A stretch of DNA of 43,780 bases, taken from the NCBI RefSeq assembly GCF_014646695.1, contig NZ_BMNT01000009.1:1-43780 (forward strand), read 5' to 3'. The notes beneath the pieces were generated by a model that saw only the letters and a list, made by a program, of their open reading frames with translations, did not search any database and was not told the origin of the DNA. Positions 29,185-36,922 of the stretch are shown here, in pieces; within the stretch, counting starts at the first letter, position 1; each line of letters opens with the position of its first letter. The DNA comes from Sphaerisporangium melleum. Lineage in GTDB: Bacteria > Actinomycetota > Actinomycetes > Streptosporangiales > Streptosporangiaceae. Position numbers and translations under genes: made by a program.

Positions 29185-29790
29185 ATGACAGCCCAGGTCC
29201 GGCCCGAAGTCATGACAGACCGGCCATTTCCCGACTGGTTGATCCCGCCACCCGAGGGGTTCCATGCGGAAGACCTCGATCACATGCCGGATCTGCCCGC
29301 GCACAGCGAGTTGATCGACGGAAGCCTGGTCTTCGTCAGCCCGCAGACATCCTTCCACTCGGTGATCCTCGACCTCATCGGTGCCGCTCTGCGACGGCTG
29401 GCCCCCTCGGAGTACCGCGTGCGCAGAGACATGAGTGTCATCCTCGGGCCACGACAACGTCCGGAACCGGACCTCACCCTCATCCACGACAGCGCCGATC
29501 GAGGGCTCGACGTGACCGCCTATCGGGCGGCCGATGTCCTGCTCGCCGTCGAGGTCGTCAGCCGGGACTCGGAGGTACGCGACCGTGAGCGCAAGCCGCA
29601 GTTGTACGCGGCCGCGGGCATCCCGCACTTCTGGCGGGTCGAGCCGAATGGCCGGCAGGCCACGGTGTACGTCTACGAGCTCGACCCGGCCACCAAGGCG
29701 TACGCGCTGATGGGCATCCACCACGACAAGCTGCAGCTCACCGTGCCCTTCGAGATCGACATCGACCTCACCGAGATCGAGCGCCTCTGA
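29185..29790 (+). CDS. Uma2-family PD-(D/E)XK nuclease-fold protein
   Basis: 201 residues. The family pattern is intact: ELIDGSLVFVSP near residue 42-53 (early Glu), PEPDLTLIHD (catalytic Asp), and VLLAVEVVSRDSEVRDRERKPQLYAAAGIPHFWRVE with the E-x-V strand and Lys. Uma2 proteins have a restriction-endonuclease-like fold and are expanded in actinomycetes and cyanobacteria; their biological role is unresolved. ATG 29185 is chosen because TAGCGT lies seven bases upstream and family homology begins there; earlier in-frame codons overlap the FHA gene. It stands alone and converges on a small secreted-protein gene. Confidence 0.88.
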   Translation: MTAQVRPEVMTDRPFPDWLIPPPEGFHAEDLDHMPDLPAHSELIDGSLVFVSPQTSFHSVILDLIGAALRRLAPSEYRVRRDMSVILGPRQRPEPDLTLIHDSADRGLDVTAYRAADVLLAVEVVSRDSEVRDRERKPQLYAAAGIPHFWRVEPNGRQATVYVYELDPATKAYALMGIHHDKLQLTVPFEIDIDLTEIERL

Positions 29791-29801
29791 TCGGCGAACC
29801 G

Positions 29802-29854
29802 CTCGGCCCGGCCGGGGCGCGGGGCCGGGGGCCGAGTGGACGTACCTCGGCCCC
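29802..29854. terminator. Pair of mutually exclusive hairpins between convergent genes
   Basis: CTCGGCCC (29802-29809) can pair with GGGCCGAG (29829-29836), but the same GGGGCCGAG (29828-29836) can pair instead with CTCGGCCCC (29846-29854) through a 9-bp stem and 9-nt loop. Each alternative suits one of the two convergent genes as a terminator. Confidence 0.6.
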
Positions 29855-29872
29855 GGGTGTGCGGGTGGGTGG

Positions 29873-30211
29873 TCAGCTCGTGCAGGTGGCCTTGCCGGAG
29901 ACGTAGACGCGGACGGCGCCCCCGTTGGTGGCCGTCACCGTCAGCTTGTCCCGGCTGAAGGCGTCGGAGTCGGTGTCCAGGCTGGTCGACACCGACACCG
30001 CCGGGCTCGCGGTGATGACGATGGTGCCGGTCAGCATGGTGGGCGCGTACGACGGGCACATGACCAGGAACGATTTGGTGGCGCCGGGTTCGACCCAGAC
30101 GGCGTTGCCCGCGCCGGCCGTCGCCGCCGAGGCCGGGGCGACGACGGCGGTGAGCCCGCCGGCCGCGGCGGCGGTGGCCAGGACGACGCTCGCGGTGAAG
30201 CGCTTGATCAT
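29873..30211 (-). CDS. Small secreted protein, function unknown
   Basis: 112 residues with a clear Sec signal peptide (MIKRFTASVVLATAAAAGGLTAVVAPASA, cleaved after about 29). The mature domain of about 83 residues is beta-rich and Ser/Thr/Ala-rich. It has one Cys near residue 52 of the mature-side sequence (FLVMCPSY) and one at the end (KATCTS), which could form a disulphide. It is not a family I recognise. ATG 30211 has GAAAGGA upstream; the earlier in-frame start lies inside the preceding intergenic sequence. It is downstream of the FAD monooxygenase on the same strand with a 125-bp gap, and could be a separate gene or the last member of that unit. Confidence 0.75.
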   Translation of the reverse strand: MIKRFTASVVLATAAAAGGLTAVVAPASAATAGAGNAVWVEPGATKSFLVMCPSYAPTMLTGTIVITASPAVSVSTSLDTDSDAFSRDKLTVTATNGGAVRVYVSGKATCTS

Positions 30212-30336
30212 GATGGTGTCCTTTCTCTCCGGCCCCCGTTGGGACCGTGTGGATTTCCTGGGCCCCGCCACGGATCGGGCGGGGTGGTCGTGGGCCGGCC
30301 GGGCACTCGCCCGGTCCGGAATGCGGGGGTCTGCGG

Positions 30337-31722
30337 TCAGGGGCGGGCGGGGACCGAGGGCTCGGGCGTGAGGCGGGGGGTCGCGGAGGCGGCGGGGCGG
30401 GGGCGCAGCACCCGGGCCAGGACGCCCGGCGACATGAGCCGCTGGGGCGGGGCCTGCAGGTTGGCGACGCTCAGGAACGCGTTGCCGACCACCGGGTCGG
30501 TCTCCGCGGCCGCGTGGACGCGCGCGAGGTAGCCGTTGAGCAGCCGCACGCGCGCAGGTCGCGGTCCTTCGACGGCGGGGAACCGCAGGTCACCGACGAC
30601 GGACATGTCCCACGCGATGTCGATGGCCTTGGCGGCGCGCCGGTAGAAGCGGCGGGCCAGCTCGTCCCGCCCGGCGGCCAGGCAGTCGCGCAGGGCCAGG
30701 GCCTCGCACGCGGCCACGGTCATGCCCTGTCCGTAGCTCGGGTTGAACTGGCACAGGGCGTCGCCGAACACCAGGTATCCCTCGGGGTGCCGCCGCAGGC
30801 TCTCGTACCGGGACCTGATGCTCACCGGGATGCGCATCAGCCGCGGCGCTCCGAGCGGCTCAAGGCGGGTCAGGAGGCGGTGCAGGTCCGGAACCGGGAG
30901 CCGGGCCGCGAACCGGTGGTACCCCTCGGGATCGACGGGCGGGATGTCGTCACCCATGCCGAACAGCGTGACGAGCCACCGATCCCCCTCCGCGCTGAGC
31001 GCCACCCCGCCCCGGGGCACGGCCACGCTGTGCCCGACGATCATGGCGACCACGTCGGCGTCGCCCGGCCGGCGCCGGTAGGCGCGCGAGACGTACACCA
31101 GGCCGGAGTCGACGCGTTCCTCCCGCGCGGGCCGATGGCCGAGCCGGCGCAGCCACTCGGCGCCCCGGTTGCCGCGGCCGGTGGCGTTCACCACGAGGTC
31201 GGCCGGCAGTTCCTCGGCGTCCTCCGCGCGCCGGCCGTGGCCGAGCACGCGTACCCCGGTCACCGCGCCGTCCCGGCCGGCGATCGGCTCGACGACCTCG
31301 CGGCCGTCGTGGATCTCCACACCGGGCAGCGCCGCGACGCGGGCCCGCAGGTAGCGTTCGAGCAGCGGCCGGCTCACGCTCAGGCCGCGCATCCGGGACG
31401 GCGCGGGGTGCAGCCGCCGGCCGTCGTTGTACCAGTGGACGTCCTGCTGGATGTCGCAGGGGACGGCGCCCGCCGCGACCAGGTCTTCGCGCAGCCCGGG
31501 GAACAGGTCGCCGAGGACCTCGCATCCCCGCGAGAGCATGCCGTGCGCGTGGTGGCCCTGCGGGACGCCGCGCCGGGGCACGCCCTCCTCGGGGAGCGCG
31601 TCCCGGTCGAGCACCGTGACGCGGTCGAAGGATTCGCTGAGCGCGCGGGCCGCGAGCAGCCCGCCAACGCCCGCTCCGGCGACGACGGCGTGGCCGCCGG
31701 GCCGTGGTCCGATGCCGGTCAT
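30337..31722 (-). CDS. FAD-dependent monooxygenase/oxidoreductase
   Basis: 461 residues of the group A flavoprotein monooxygenase fold. The ADP-binding GxGxxG is AVVAGAGVGGLLAARAL near residue 12-28, the middle substrate segment contains DLVVNATGRGNRG, and the FAD ribityl motif is YLVFGDALCQFNPSYGQGMTVA. There is no signal peptide, so it acts in the cytoplasm. Such enzymes hydroxylate or epoxidise natural products and often sit in biosynthetic loci. ATG 31722 is only 5 nt after the stop of the 50-codon secreted-peptide gene, so the two are surely co-translated; an ATG at 31737 would overlap the peptide gene. A SARP-type regulator is upstream. Substrate unknown. Confidence 0.9.
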   Translation of the reverse strand: MTGIGPRPGGHAVVAGAGVGGLLAARALSESFDRVTVLDRDALPEEGVPRRGVPQGHHAHGMLSRGCEVLGDLFPGLREDLVAAGAVPCDIQQDVHWYNDGRRLHPAPSRMRGLSVSRPLLERYLRARVAALPGVEIHDGREVVEPIAGRDGAVTGVRVLGHGRRAEDAEELPADLVVNATGRGNRGAEWLRRLGHRPAREERVDSGLVYVSRAYRRRPGDADVVAMIVGHSVAVPRGGVALSAEGDRWLVTLFGMGDDIPPVDPEGYHRFAARLPVPDLHRLLTRLEPLGAPRLMRIPVSIRSRYESLRRHPEGYLVFGDALCQFNPSYGQGMTVAACEALALRDCLAAGRDELARRFYRRAAKAIDIAWDMSVVGDLRFPAVEGPRPARVRLLNGYLARVHAAAETDPVVGNAFLSVANLQAPPQRLMSPGVLARVLRPRPAASATPRLTPEPSVPARP

Positions 31723-31727
31723 CGCCG

Positions 31728-31880
31728 TCAGCCCCATTGGGAGGGGTCGCCGGTGAGCGACCACTGGGACGGGTCGCCGGCGTCGGCCTGGGCCGATGCC
31801 GTGCCCAGGCCGAGGAGGGCTCCCAGGGCGATCAGGGCGATCGCGGCCCGTGCCGCCGTGCGGATGGTTCGTTCGATCAT
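31728..31880 (-). CDS. Small secreted peptide precursor with repeated GDPSQW motif
   Basis: A 50-codon gene. Residues 1-30 form a signal peptide (MIERTIRTAARAAIALIALG, then ALLGLGTASA). Two possible signal-peptidase sites follow, ASA and ADA. The mature end is GDPSQWSLTGDPSQWG, two copies of GDPSQW joined by SLT. AGGTGA lies 4-9 bases before the ATG, and the stop is 5 nt before the FAD monooxygenase start, so the reading frame is well supported by position, codon use and secretion signal. Three 11-bp-spaced heptamers lie about 100 bp upstream. The role is unknown: a signal, a scaffold or a modified secreted peptide are all possible. I recognise no family. Confidence 0.75.
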   Translation of the reverse strand: MIERTIRTAARAAIALIALGALLGLGTASAQADAGDPSQWSLTGDPSQWG

Positions 31881-31975
31881 GGTTCACCTCGTTGTCCGCC
31901 GCCTGTGCGGGGCGGTGTCGTGCTCACGTCAACGAGGATGCGCGGCGCCGCTTGGGACCCGGTGGGAACCGGCTT

Positions 31976-32004
31976 TCCCAGCGGATTCCCAGCGGGCTCC
32001 CAGC
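31976..32004 (-). promoter_or_regulatory. SARP-type direct repeats
   Basis: On the minus strand GCTGGGA occurs three times, at 32004-31998, 31993-31987 and 31982-31976, each step exactly 11 bp (one helical turn, 7-bp box plus 4-bp spacer). This is the architecture known for AfsR/ActII-ORF4-type binding sites. Two TGGGA elements in the opposite sense follow at 31953-31957 and 31963-31967. The site lies between the SARP gene and the peptide gene. I see no good -10 at the expected distance. Confidence 0.65.
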
Positions 32005-32035
32005 ACCGGCCGAGGGCTGAACGCGGTGGTGGAGG

Positions 32036-35000
32036 TCAGGGGGTGGCGAGGAGGGCGGCGAGGAGAGTGCCGACTTCTTGCCGGGTCATGGCGCGGCCCT
32101 GGGCGGCGTGGCGTTCGTACTCCTGCGGCGGCAGGGCCTCGCGCACGGCGGCGGCCTCGCGCGGGCCGTCCAGCGGGTCCATCAGCTCCGGGGAGACGCC
32201 GGCCCGGGCGCCGATCGCCTGCACGGCGCCCATCAGTACGGCGGCCTGCGCGGCGCGCCCGGTCAGTACGAGGGCACGGGCCGTGCTGTGCACGGTCACC
32301 AGCCAGAACGAGATGTCCCCGTAGCGATCCATCGCGGCGAGGACGTCCGCCGCGACGGCCAGTGCCCGCGCGCCGTCGCCGCGGTCGCAGGCGGTCTTCA
32401 TCTCGCACCAGGCCGCTCCGTCCGCGGCCCAGTCGTGGCCGCTGGCGCGGGCGGCGGCGACCGCTTCCTGGAAGACCGCCGCGGCCGCGGCCGGGTCGCC
32501 GAGGGCGCGCAGGGCCATGCCCTGGACCATGAGCGTCTCGGCTTCCAGCCAGTCCAGGGCGCTGCGCCGGGCGAGGCCGACGGCGGCGCCGGCGGTGGAC
32601 CGGGCGTCGATGCCGGCCCCGGCGAGCGCGCCCAGGTACGCGAAGTAGGCGGTGGCGCTCGCCTCGGTCACCGGGTCGCCCGCCTCGCGGGCCTCCTGCA
32701 CCGCCGTACGGGCCGCCTCGTACGCCTCCTGCGGCCGCCCGGCCAGGTAGCACAGCCCGCAGACCGCGAATCGAGCCCGGGCCCGGACGCCGGCAGCGGC
32801 GTGCGGGGCCAGGGCGAAGGCCTGGGACAGCCAGGTCAGCCCTTCGGCGACGTACCCGGTGCGGAACCAGAACCAGAAGAGCGCGCCGCCCAGCCGCAGC
32901 GCGTACTCCCCGTCGCCCGTCGCCAGGGCGGAGGCGAACGCGGCCCGGAAGTCGGCCTGGTCACGGGTCAGCCCGTCCAGCAGCGCCGCTCCCTGCGGGC
33001 CGCGCAGATGCCGTTCGGTGCTCTCGGCGCGGGCCAGCACCCAGGCGCGGTGGCGTTCCCGGGCCGCGGCCAGGTCCTGCGGCGAAAGCTCGGCGCGGGC
33101 GTAGTGGCGCAGCGTCTCCAGCATCCGGTAGCGGCGCGGCGCGGTGCCCGGCTCGGCGGTGACCAGGGACTTGCGGACCAGCGCCGACAGCGGGACGAGC
33201 ACGCCGTCGACGTCGCCGACGGCGGCGGCGGCCTCCAGGTCGAAGCCGCCTTCCAGGACGCCGAGCCGGTGGAACAGCCGGCGTTCGGCGGGCTGTAACA
33301 ACTGGTCGCTCCAGGCGACGGTGTCGAGCAGCGTGCGATGGCGGCCGGGCCGTCCGGCGGATCCGGCGACCAGCAGGGTGAACCGGTCGGTCAGGGCGTC
33401 GGCGATCTGGTTCAGCGACAACGTACGGCACTGCGCCGCGGCGAGCTCGATGGCGAGCGGGATGCCGTCGAGCCCCGCGCACAGGCCGGCGATCAGCTCG
33501 CGGTCGCCCGGCTCGGGCGTCCATCCGGGCAGCGCGGCGGCGGCGCGGCGGAGGAACAGTTCGGCGCCCTCGGTGGCGGCGGGAAGCGGCGGCACCTCGT
33601 ACACCATCTCTCCGCTGATGCCGAGGGACTCGCGGCTGGTGGCCAGGACGCGCACGCCGCCGCATCGGGTCAGCAGGGTGTGGACCAGCGTGGCGGCCGG
33701 GGCCAGCAGGTGCTCGCAGTTGTCCAGGACGACGAGGGTGTCGCGTCCGGCGAGCATCCCGGCAAGGTGATCGGGAGAGGCGGTGGTGGGCAGGCCGAGC
33801 GCGGCGGCGATCGTCGGAACGAGCAGGTCGGCGGTGTGCAGGCCGGCGATCTCCACCAGCCACGGCCCGTCGGCGCCGGTACGGGCACGCGCGGCCTCCA
33901 GGGCCAGTCGTGTCTTGCCGACCCCGCCCGGGCCGGTGAACGTGACCAGCCGGTGCGCGTCCAGCAACGCGGCGACGGTGGCCAGCTCATCGGCGCGGCC
34001 CACGAAACTGGAGAGCGCGAACGGCAAATTACCCGTGGCCTGCGCCGGCCTCGTGGCGTGAAGAGGGGGGACGTCGAGCATTCCCTCCCCGGCACCGGAG
34101 AACCGGGGATCGCGCACGCCTTCGCCAGGCCGAGGAGAAACGACGGCGGCCCCGTGCCCTCGTACGGGCTGGGCCGAACGCTCCTCCTGAGCAGGCACGA
34201 CAGCGCCTTCCCGAGCAAGAAGCGCGGCCTCCCCTCCCGAGGCGGGCACCGCCGAGTCAGTGCCATGGGCGGGTGCCGCCGGTTCGCGTACCGGGGGTCG
34301 TGCGGGGGCGGGCGGTGGGTCGAGGAGGGGGTCTTGGGCGAGGATGGCCGTCTCCAGGTCGCGCAGGCCGCGTCCGGGGTCGATGCCCAGCTCGTCGGCC
34401 AGCCGCCGGCGCACCGCGCGCAGCGCGGCCAGCGCGTCGGCCTGCCGTCCGGAGCGGTACAGGGCCAGAGCGAGCAGCTCCCAGCCGCGTTCACGCAGTG
34501 GCCGCTCGGCGACCAGCGCCTCCAGCTCGCCGACGGCGTCGGTGTGCCGTCCCGTGGCGATGATCGCGGCGAGCCGGTCCTCCTGGACGGCGGCGCGGAG
34601 GTTCTCCAGCCGGGTCACGTCCGGGGTGGCGAAGGCCGCGCCGCCGAAGTCGGCGTACGCCGGGCCGCGCCACAGCGCGAGGGCCCGGCCGAGCAGGTCC
34701 GCCGCCTGCCCGGGGTCGCCGCCCTCCAGTGCGCGCCGGCCGCGCGCCGCCAGGTCGGCGAAGCGTTCGGCGTCGACGGCGGCGGGGGCCACCCGCAGGG
34801 CGTACCCGGGGCCCTCGCGCACCAGCAGCCGGGGCGGCGCACCGGGCGGGCGCTCGGGCTCCAGGGCTCTGCGCAGGTCGGCGACGTAGCCGTGCAGAGT
34901 GGTCGGCGAGGGCTGCCGCGCGCCCTCCCACACCTCGGACATGATGCGGTCGGCCGAGACGATGCGGCCCCGGGCGATGAGCAGCAACGCCAGCACGGCC

Positions 35001-35119
35001 CGCTGGCGCGGCCCGCCGAGCCCGGCCGCCCGTCCGCCCACCTCGGCCCGGATCGTTCCCAGCACCCCGAACCGCACGTCCTCGGCAACGCCCACCGCAG
35101 CCCTCCCGGCCTGGATCAC
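32036..35119 (-). CDS. Large AfsR/SARP-family transcriptional regulator
   Basis: 1027 residues with the full AfsR layout. An OmpR-like winged helix (about 16-95: VRFGVLGTIRAEVGG, RQRAVLALLL, LHGYVADLRRALEP) is followed by the bacterial activation domain (about 105-255). A low-complexity linker (about 265-355) leads to an NB-ARC ATPase (Walker A TGPGGVGKTRLAL near 392-404, Walker B TLVVLDNCEHLL, then GIPLAIELAAA). A C-terminal TPR-like helical array runs from about 740 to 1000. Such proteins activate secondary-metabolite or secreted-product genes and bind heptameric direct repeats. The only matching repeats I found are just downstream, before the peptide/monooxygenase pair, so these are its likely targets. 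The start is uncertain within about 12 residues. Confidence 0.9.
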   Translation of the reverse strand: MIQAGRAAVGVAEDVRFGVLGTIRAEVGGRAAGLGGPRQRAVLALLLIARGRIVSADRIMSEVWEGARQPSPTTLHGYVADLRRALEPERPPGAPPRLLVREGPGYALRVAPAAVDAERFADLAARGRRALEGGDPGQAADLLGRALALWRGPAYADFGGAAFATPDVTRLENLRAAVQEDRLAAIIATGRHTDAVGELEALVAERPLRERGWELLALALYRSGRQADALAALRAVRRRLADELGIDPGRGLRDLETAILAQDPLLDPPPAPARPPVREPAAPAHGTDSAVPASGGEAALLAREGAVVPAQEERSAQPVRGHGAAVVSPRPGEGVRDPRFSGAGEGMLDVPPLHATRPAQATGNLPFALSSFVGRADELATVAALLDAHRLVTFTGPGGVGKTRLALEAARARTGADGPWLVEIAGLHTADLLVPTIAAALGLPTTASPDHLAGMLAGRDTLVVLDNCEHLLAPAATLVHTLLTRCGGVRVLATSRESLGISGEMVYEVPPLPAATEGAELFLRRAAAALPGWTPEPGDRELIAGLCAGLDGIPLAIELAAAQCRTLSLNQIADALTDRFTLLVAGSAGRPGRHRTLLDTVAWSDQLLQPAERRLFHRLGVLEGGFDLEAAAAVGDVDGVLVPLSALVRKSLVTAEPGTAPRRYRMLETLRHYARAELSPQDLAAARERHRAWVLARAESTERHLRGPQGAALLDGLTRDQADFRAAFASALATGDGEYALRLGGALFWFWFRTGYVAEGLTWLSQAFALAPHAAAGVRARARFAVCGLCYLAGRPQEAYEAARTAVQEAREAGDPVTEASATAYFAYLGALAGAGIDARSTAGAAVGLARRSALDWLEAETLMVQGMALRALGDPAAAAAVFQEAVAAARASGHDWAADGAAWCEMKTACDRGDGARALAVAADVLAAMDRYGDISFWLVTVHSTARALVLTGRAAQAAVLMGAVQAIGARAGVSPELMDPLDGPREAAAVREALPPQEYERHAAQGRAMTRQEVGTLLAALLATP

Positions 35120-35185
35120 CGCCCCGCCGCGACGATATCCGACCGGCCGTTCTCCGCAAGGCCGCCGATACCCGCGAATCGGGAT

Positions 35186-35545
35186 TCAGCTTGCGGCCAT
35201 GTTCCGGGAGATGTGTCGGTAGCAGATGTTCAGGACTTCCAGACTCAGGTAATCGTCGTTGTCGCAGCGCAGCCTGATGGTTCTGGTGAGGCCGGCCACT
35301 TCGGGGAAGGCGGCCAGCGGGTCGGGATCGAGCGCGGTCGCGGCGGCCGGCATCGCCTTGCGCTTGCGGTGCAGGTTATCGGCGTGTTCCTGGGTGACAC
35401 CGGCTGCGGAGGCCTGGGCCAGGTGATCCTCGGCGAGACTCCGCAGTCACCGGACCAGCGGCTCGGCCTCGGCCTGCGGCGGCTCGGTCCCGATGGCGGC
35501 CAGGGCGGCTTCGGTGAGGGGCGTCGCAATCACGAACCGCCACAT
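35186..35545 (-). pseudogene. Interrupted small gene with in-frame stop (function unknown)
   Basis: Read from ATG 35545, the frame gives MWRFVIATPLTEAALAAIG and onward to residue 32, then TGA (35449-35447). The same frame continues as LRSLAEDHLAQASAAG, then RKRKAMPAAATALDPDPLAA, RLRCDNDDYLSLEVLNICYR, ending ISRNMAAS and TGA at 35186. Codon use is actinomycete-like on both sides of the stop, and overlapping frames look like noise. A nonsense mutation in a formerly 119-codon gene is the simplest reading. No family recognised. It lies just upstream of the SARP gene on the same strand. Confidence 0.7.
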
Positions 35546-35579
35546 TTGGTTACAGGGAAAGGTTCATCGGCCGAGAGGA

Positions 35580-36793
35580 TCAGTCGACCTGATAGAGGGC
35601 GGCACGGTACGCGCCGTCCGCACAGTCCGCATATGCTCCCGCTCCCAATAGCATGGTCGTTCCAGGCTTTCGTGCGATGGCGACGATGTTCTGGCCGCAG
35701 TCCTTGCCGCCGCCCAACTGCTGCCTTCGCAGTGTGCGTCCCCTCGCGTCCACGTGCCGCAGGTAGGTGTCGTAGGAGTCCCTGATCCAGGCCCCGCCCC
35801 TGCCGTCGGCCTCGATCTCCATGAAGCCCGTCCCCTCGATGGCCCTGTCAGCTCCCACCTCGATCCGCCAGGCGCTGCCGTCCCAGCGGGCCAGCAGCGT
35901 CCGCGACTTGGATGGCTCCTCAGCCGAGCTGTCGAAGATCCCGCCGACCGCCCACACCTGTCCGTGGCCGCGTACCAGGACGTCCCAGAAGATGGCGCTG
36001 CCACCTTCTGGGAGTTTCTGTGGGGGCAGCGGCATCTTCTCCCACCCGTGACCGTTCCACCGGGCGGCTGCCGATCTTCCGGGCCGGTGCCGCGGCGCTC
36101 CAACCCCCGGCCGACCGCCCACACTTCGCCGGGGACCTGTCCGTCGAGCCCTTCCCCCCAGATCGGCACCTTGGTGTCCACCCAGGTTCCTCCGGTCAGG
36201 CGCTTGACCACGGCGGGGCTTTTCGGATCGTACGGACCGCGCCTGGCCAGGAACCAGATCTCGTCGCCCACCGTGACCGCGTCCTTCACGAACAGGCCCG
36301 GACCGAGGTCGGTGACCTGCCAAGCCTTGCCATCCCAGCGTGCGGCATAGCTGTGGTCCCGCTCCGACTGGTAGTCGGGCGGTCCGATGAAGACCCAGAC
36401 GTTTCCACGGGCGTCAATCGTCGCGGCCAGGCCGAGTCCTTTGACCGGGGGGAGTTTCACCTGCCGCCAGCCGTCCGCCCCGAACCGGCCCAGCCAGGCC
36501 GCGCCGTCCTGTTCCCCGATGGCCCACGCGACGCCATCCGGCCGGACCGCCACGTCGTGGAGAATCCCGGACTCCTGATCCCGAGGGAGGATGTGCACGG
36601 GCTGCCATGATCCCTTCGTCGTTCTGGCCGGTGGGCTTGGTGTGGCGACGGGCGGTGATGGTTCGACGACCGTCTTCGTCAGCGTGGGTGTGCTCGTCGA
36701 AGGAGCGGCTTCCGGCGGCGGCACGTCGCCGGCGCAACCCGCCACACCCCAGACGATCATGATGGTGGCGAGGAACCGGGGGACCTGTCGCAT
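35580..36793 (-). pseudogene. Frameshifted lipoprotein with WD/kelch-like repeats
   Basis: From ATG 36793 the frame encodes a lipoprotein signal (MRQVPRFLATIMIVWGVAGC, lipobox VAGC), a Thr/Pro linker and repeats of the type WVFIGPPDYQ...YAARWDGKAWQVTD up to VWAVGRGLERRGTGPEDR. The following repeat, ARWNGHGWEKMPLPPQKL...VWAVGGIF...LARWDGSAWRIEV, continues in another frame to the stop at 35580. The switch lies between about 36065 and 36110, consistent with loss of one base or gain of two. Together the parts would make one protein of about 404 residues, probably a beta-propeller on the cell surface. Either a real pseudogene or a sequencing error. Confidence 0.8.
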
Positions 36794-36863
36794 GTGGCCC
36801 AGACAACAGCAGAAGATCACCGCACGCAACGGGGCGCCTTTCTTGGGGCCAGGAGTACTTAAG

Positions 36864-36922
36864 GTGCCGCATGAAGCGGCACGGGCTGAATCCCCGGCCC
36901 TCAAGCCGGGGAGCGCGTCAAC
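36864..36922 (+). mobile_element. Orphan IS200/IS605-type right end (omega-RNA-like double hairpin)
   Basis: GTGCCGC-ATGAA-GCGGCAC (36864-36882) is followed by GAA and an 8-bp hairpin TCCCCGGC-CCTCAA-GCCGGGGA (36891-36912), then GCGCGTCAAC. This order, with GAATC opening the second hairpin, G-A-G closing it and TCAA at the boundary, matches the right-end/omega-RNA 3' scaffold of IS200/IS605 TnpB elements. No tnpA or tnpB is present in the window. The final TCA also supplies the stop codon of the tetR gene on the other strand. The element match is from memory of the family, not from a search. Confidence 0.55.

Noticed and set aside
35245-35529. A 94-codon minus-strand frame rich in Pro and Arg
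   Set aside because: The frame one step away gives coherent sequence with normal codon bias apart from one TGA, so this one is a shadow of the interrupted gene.
33338-35785. An 815-codon plus-strand frame opposite the SARP gene
   Set aside because: A shadow of the regulator, whose Walker A and winged-helix motifs are on the minus strand.
36065-36110. Programmed frameshift in the lipoprotein gene
   Set aside because: No slippery heptamer and no downstream pseudoknot-like element are visible; simple mutation or a read error is more likely.
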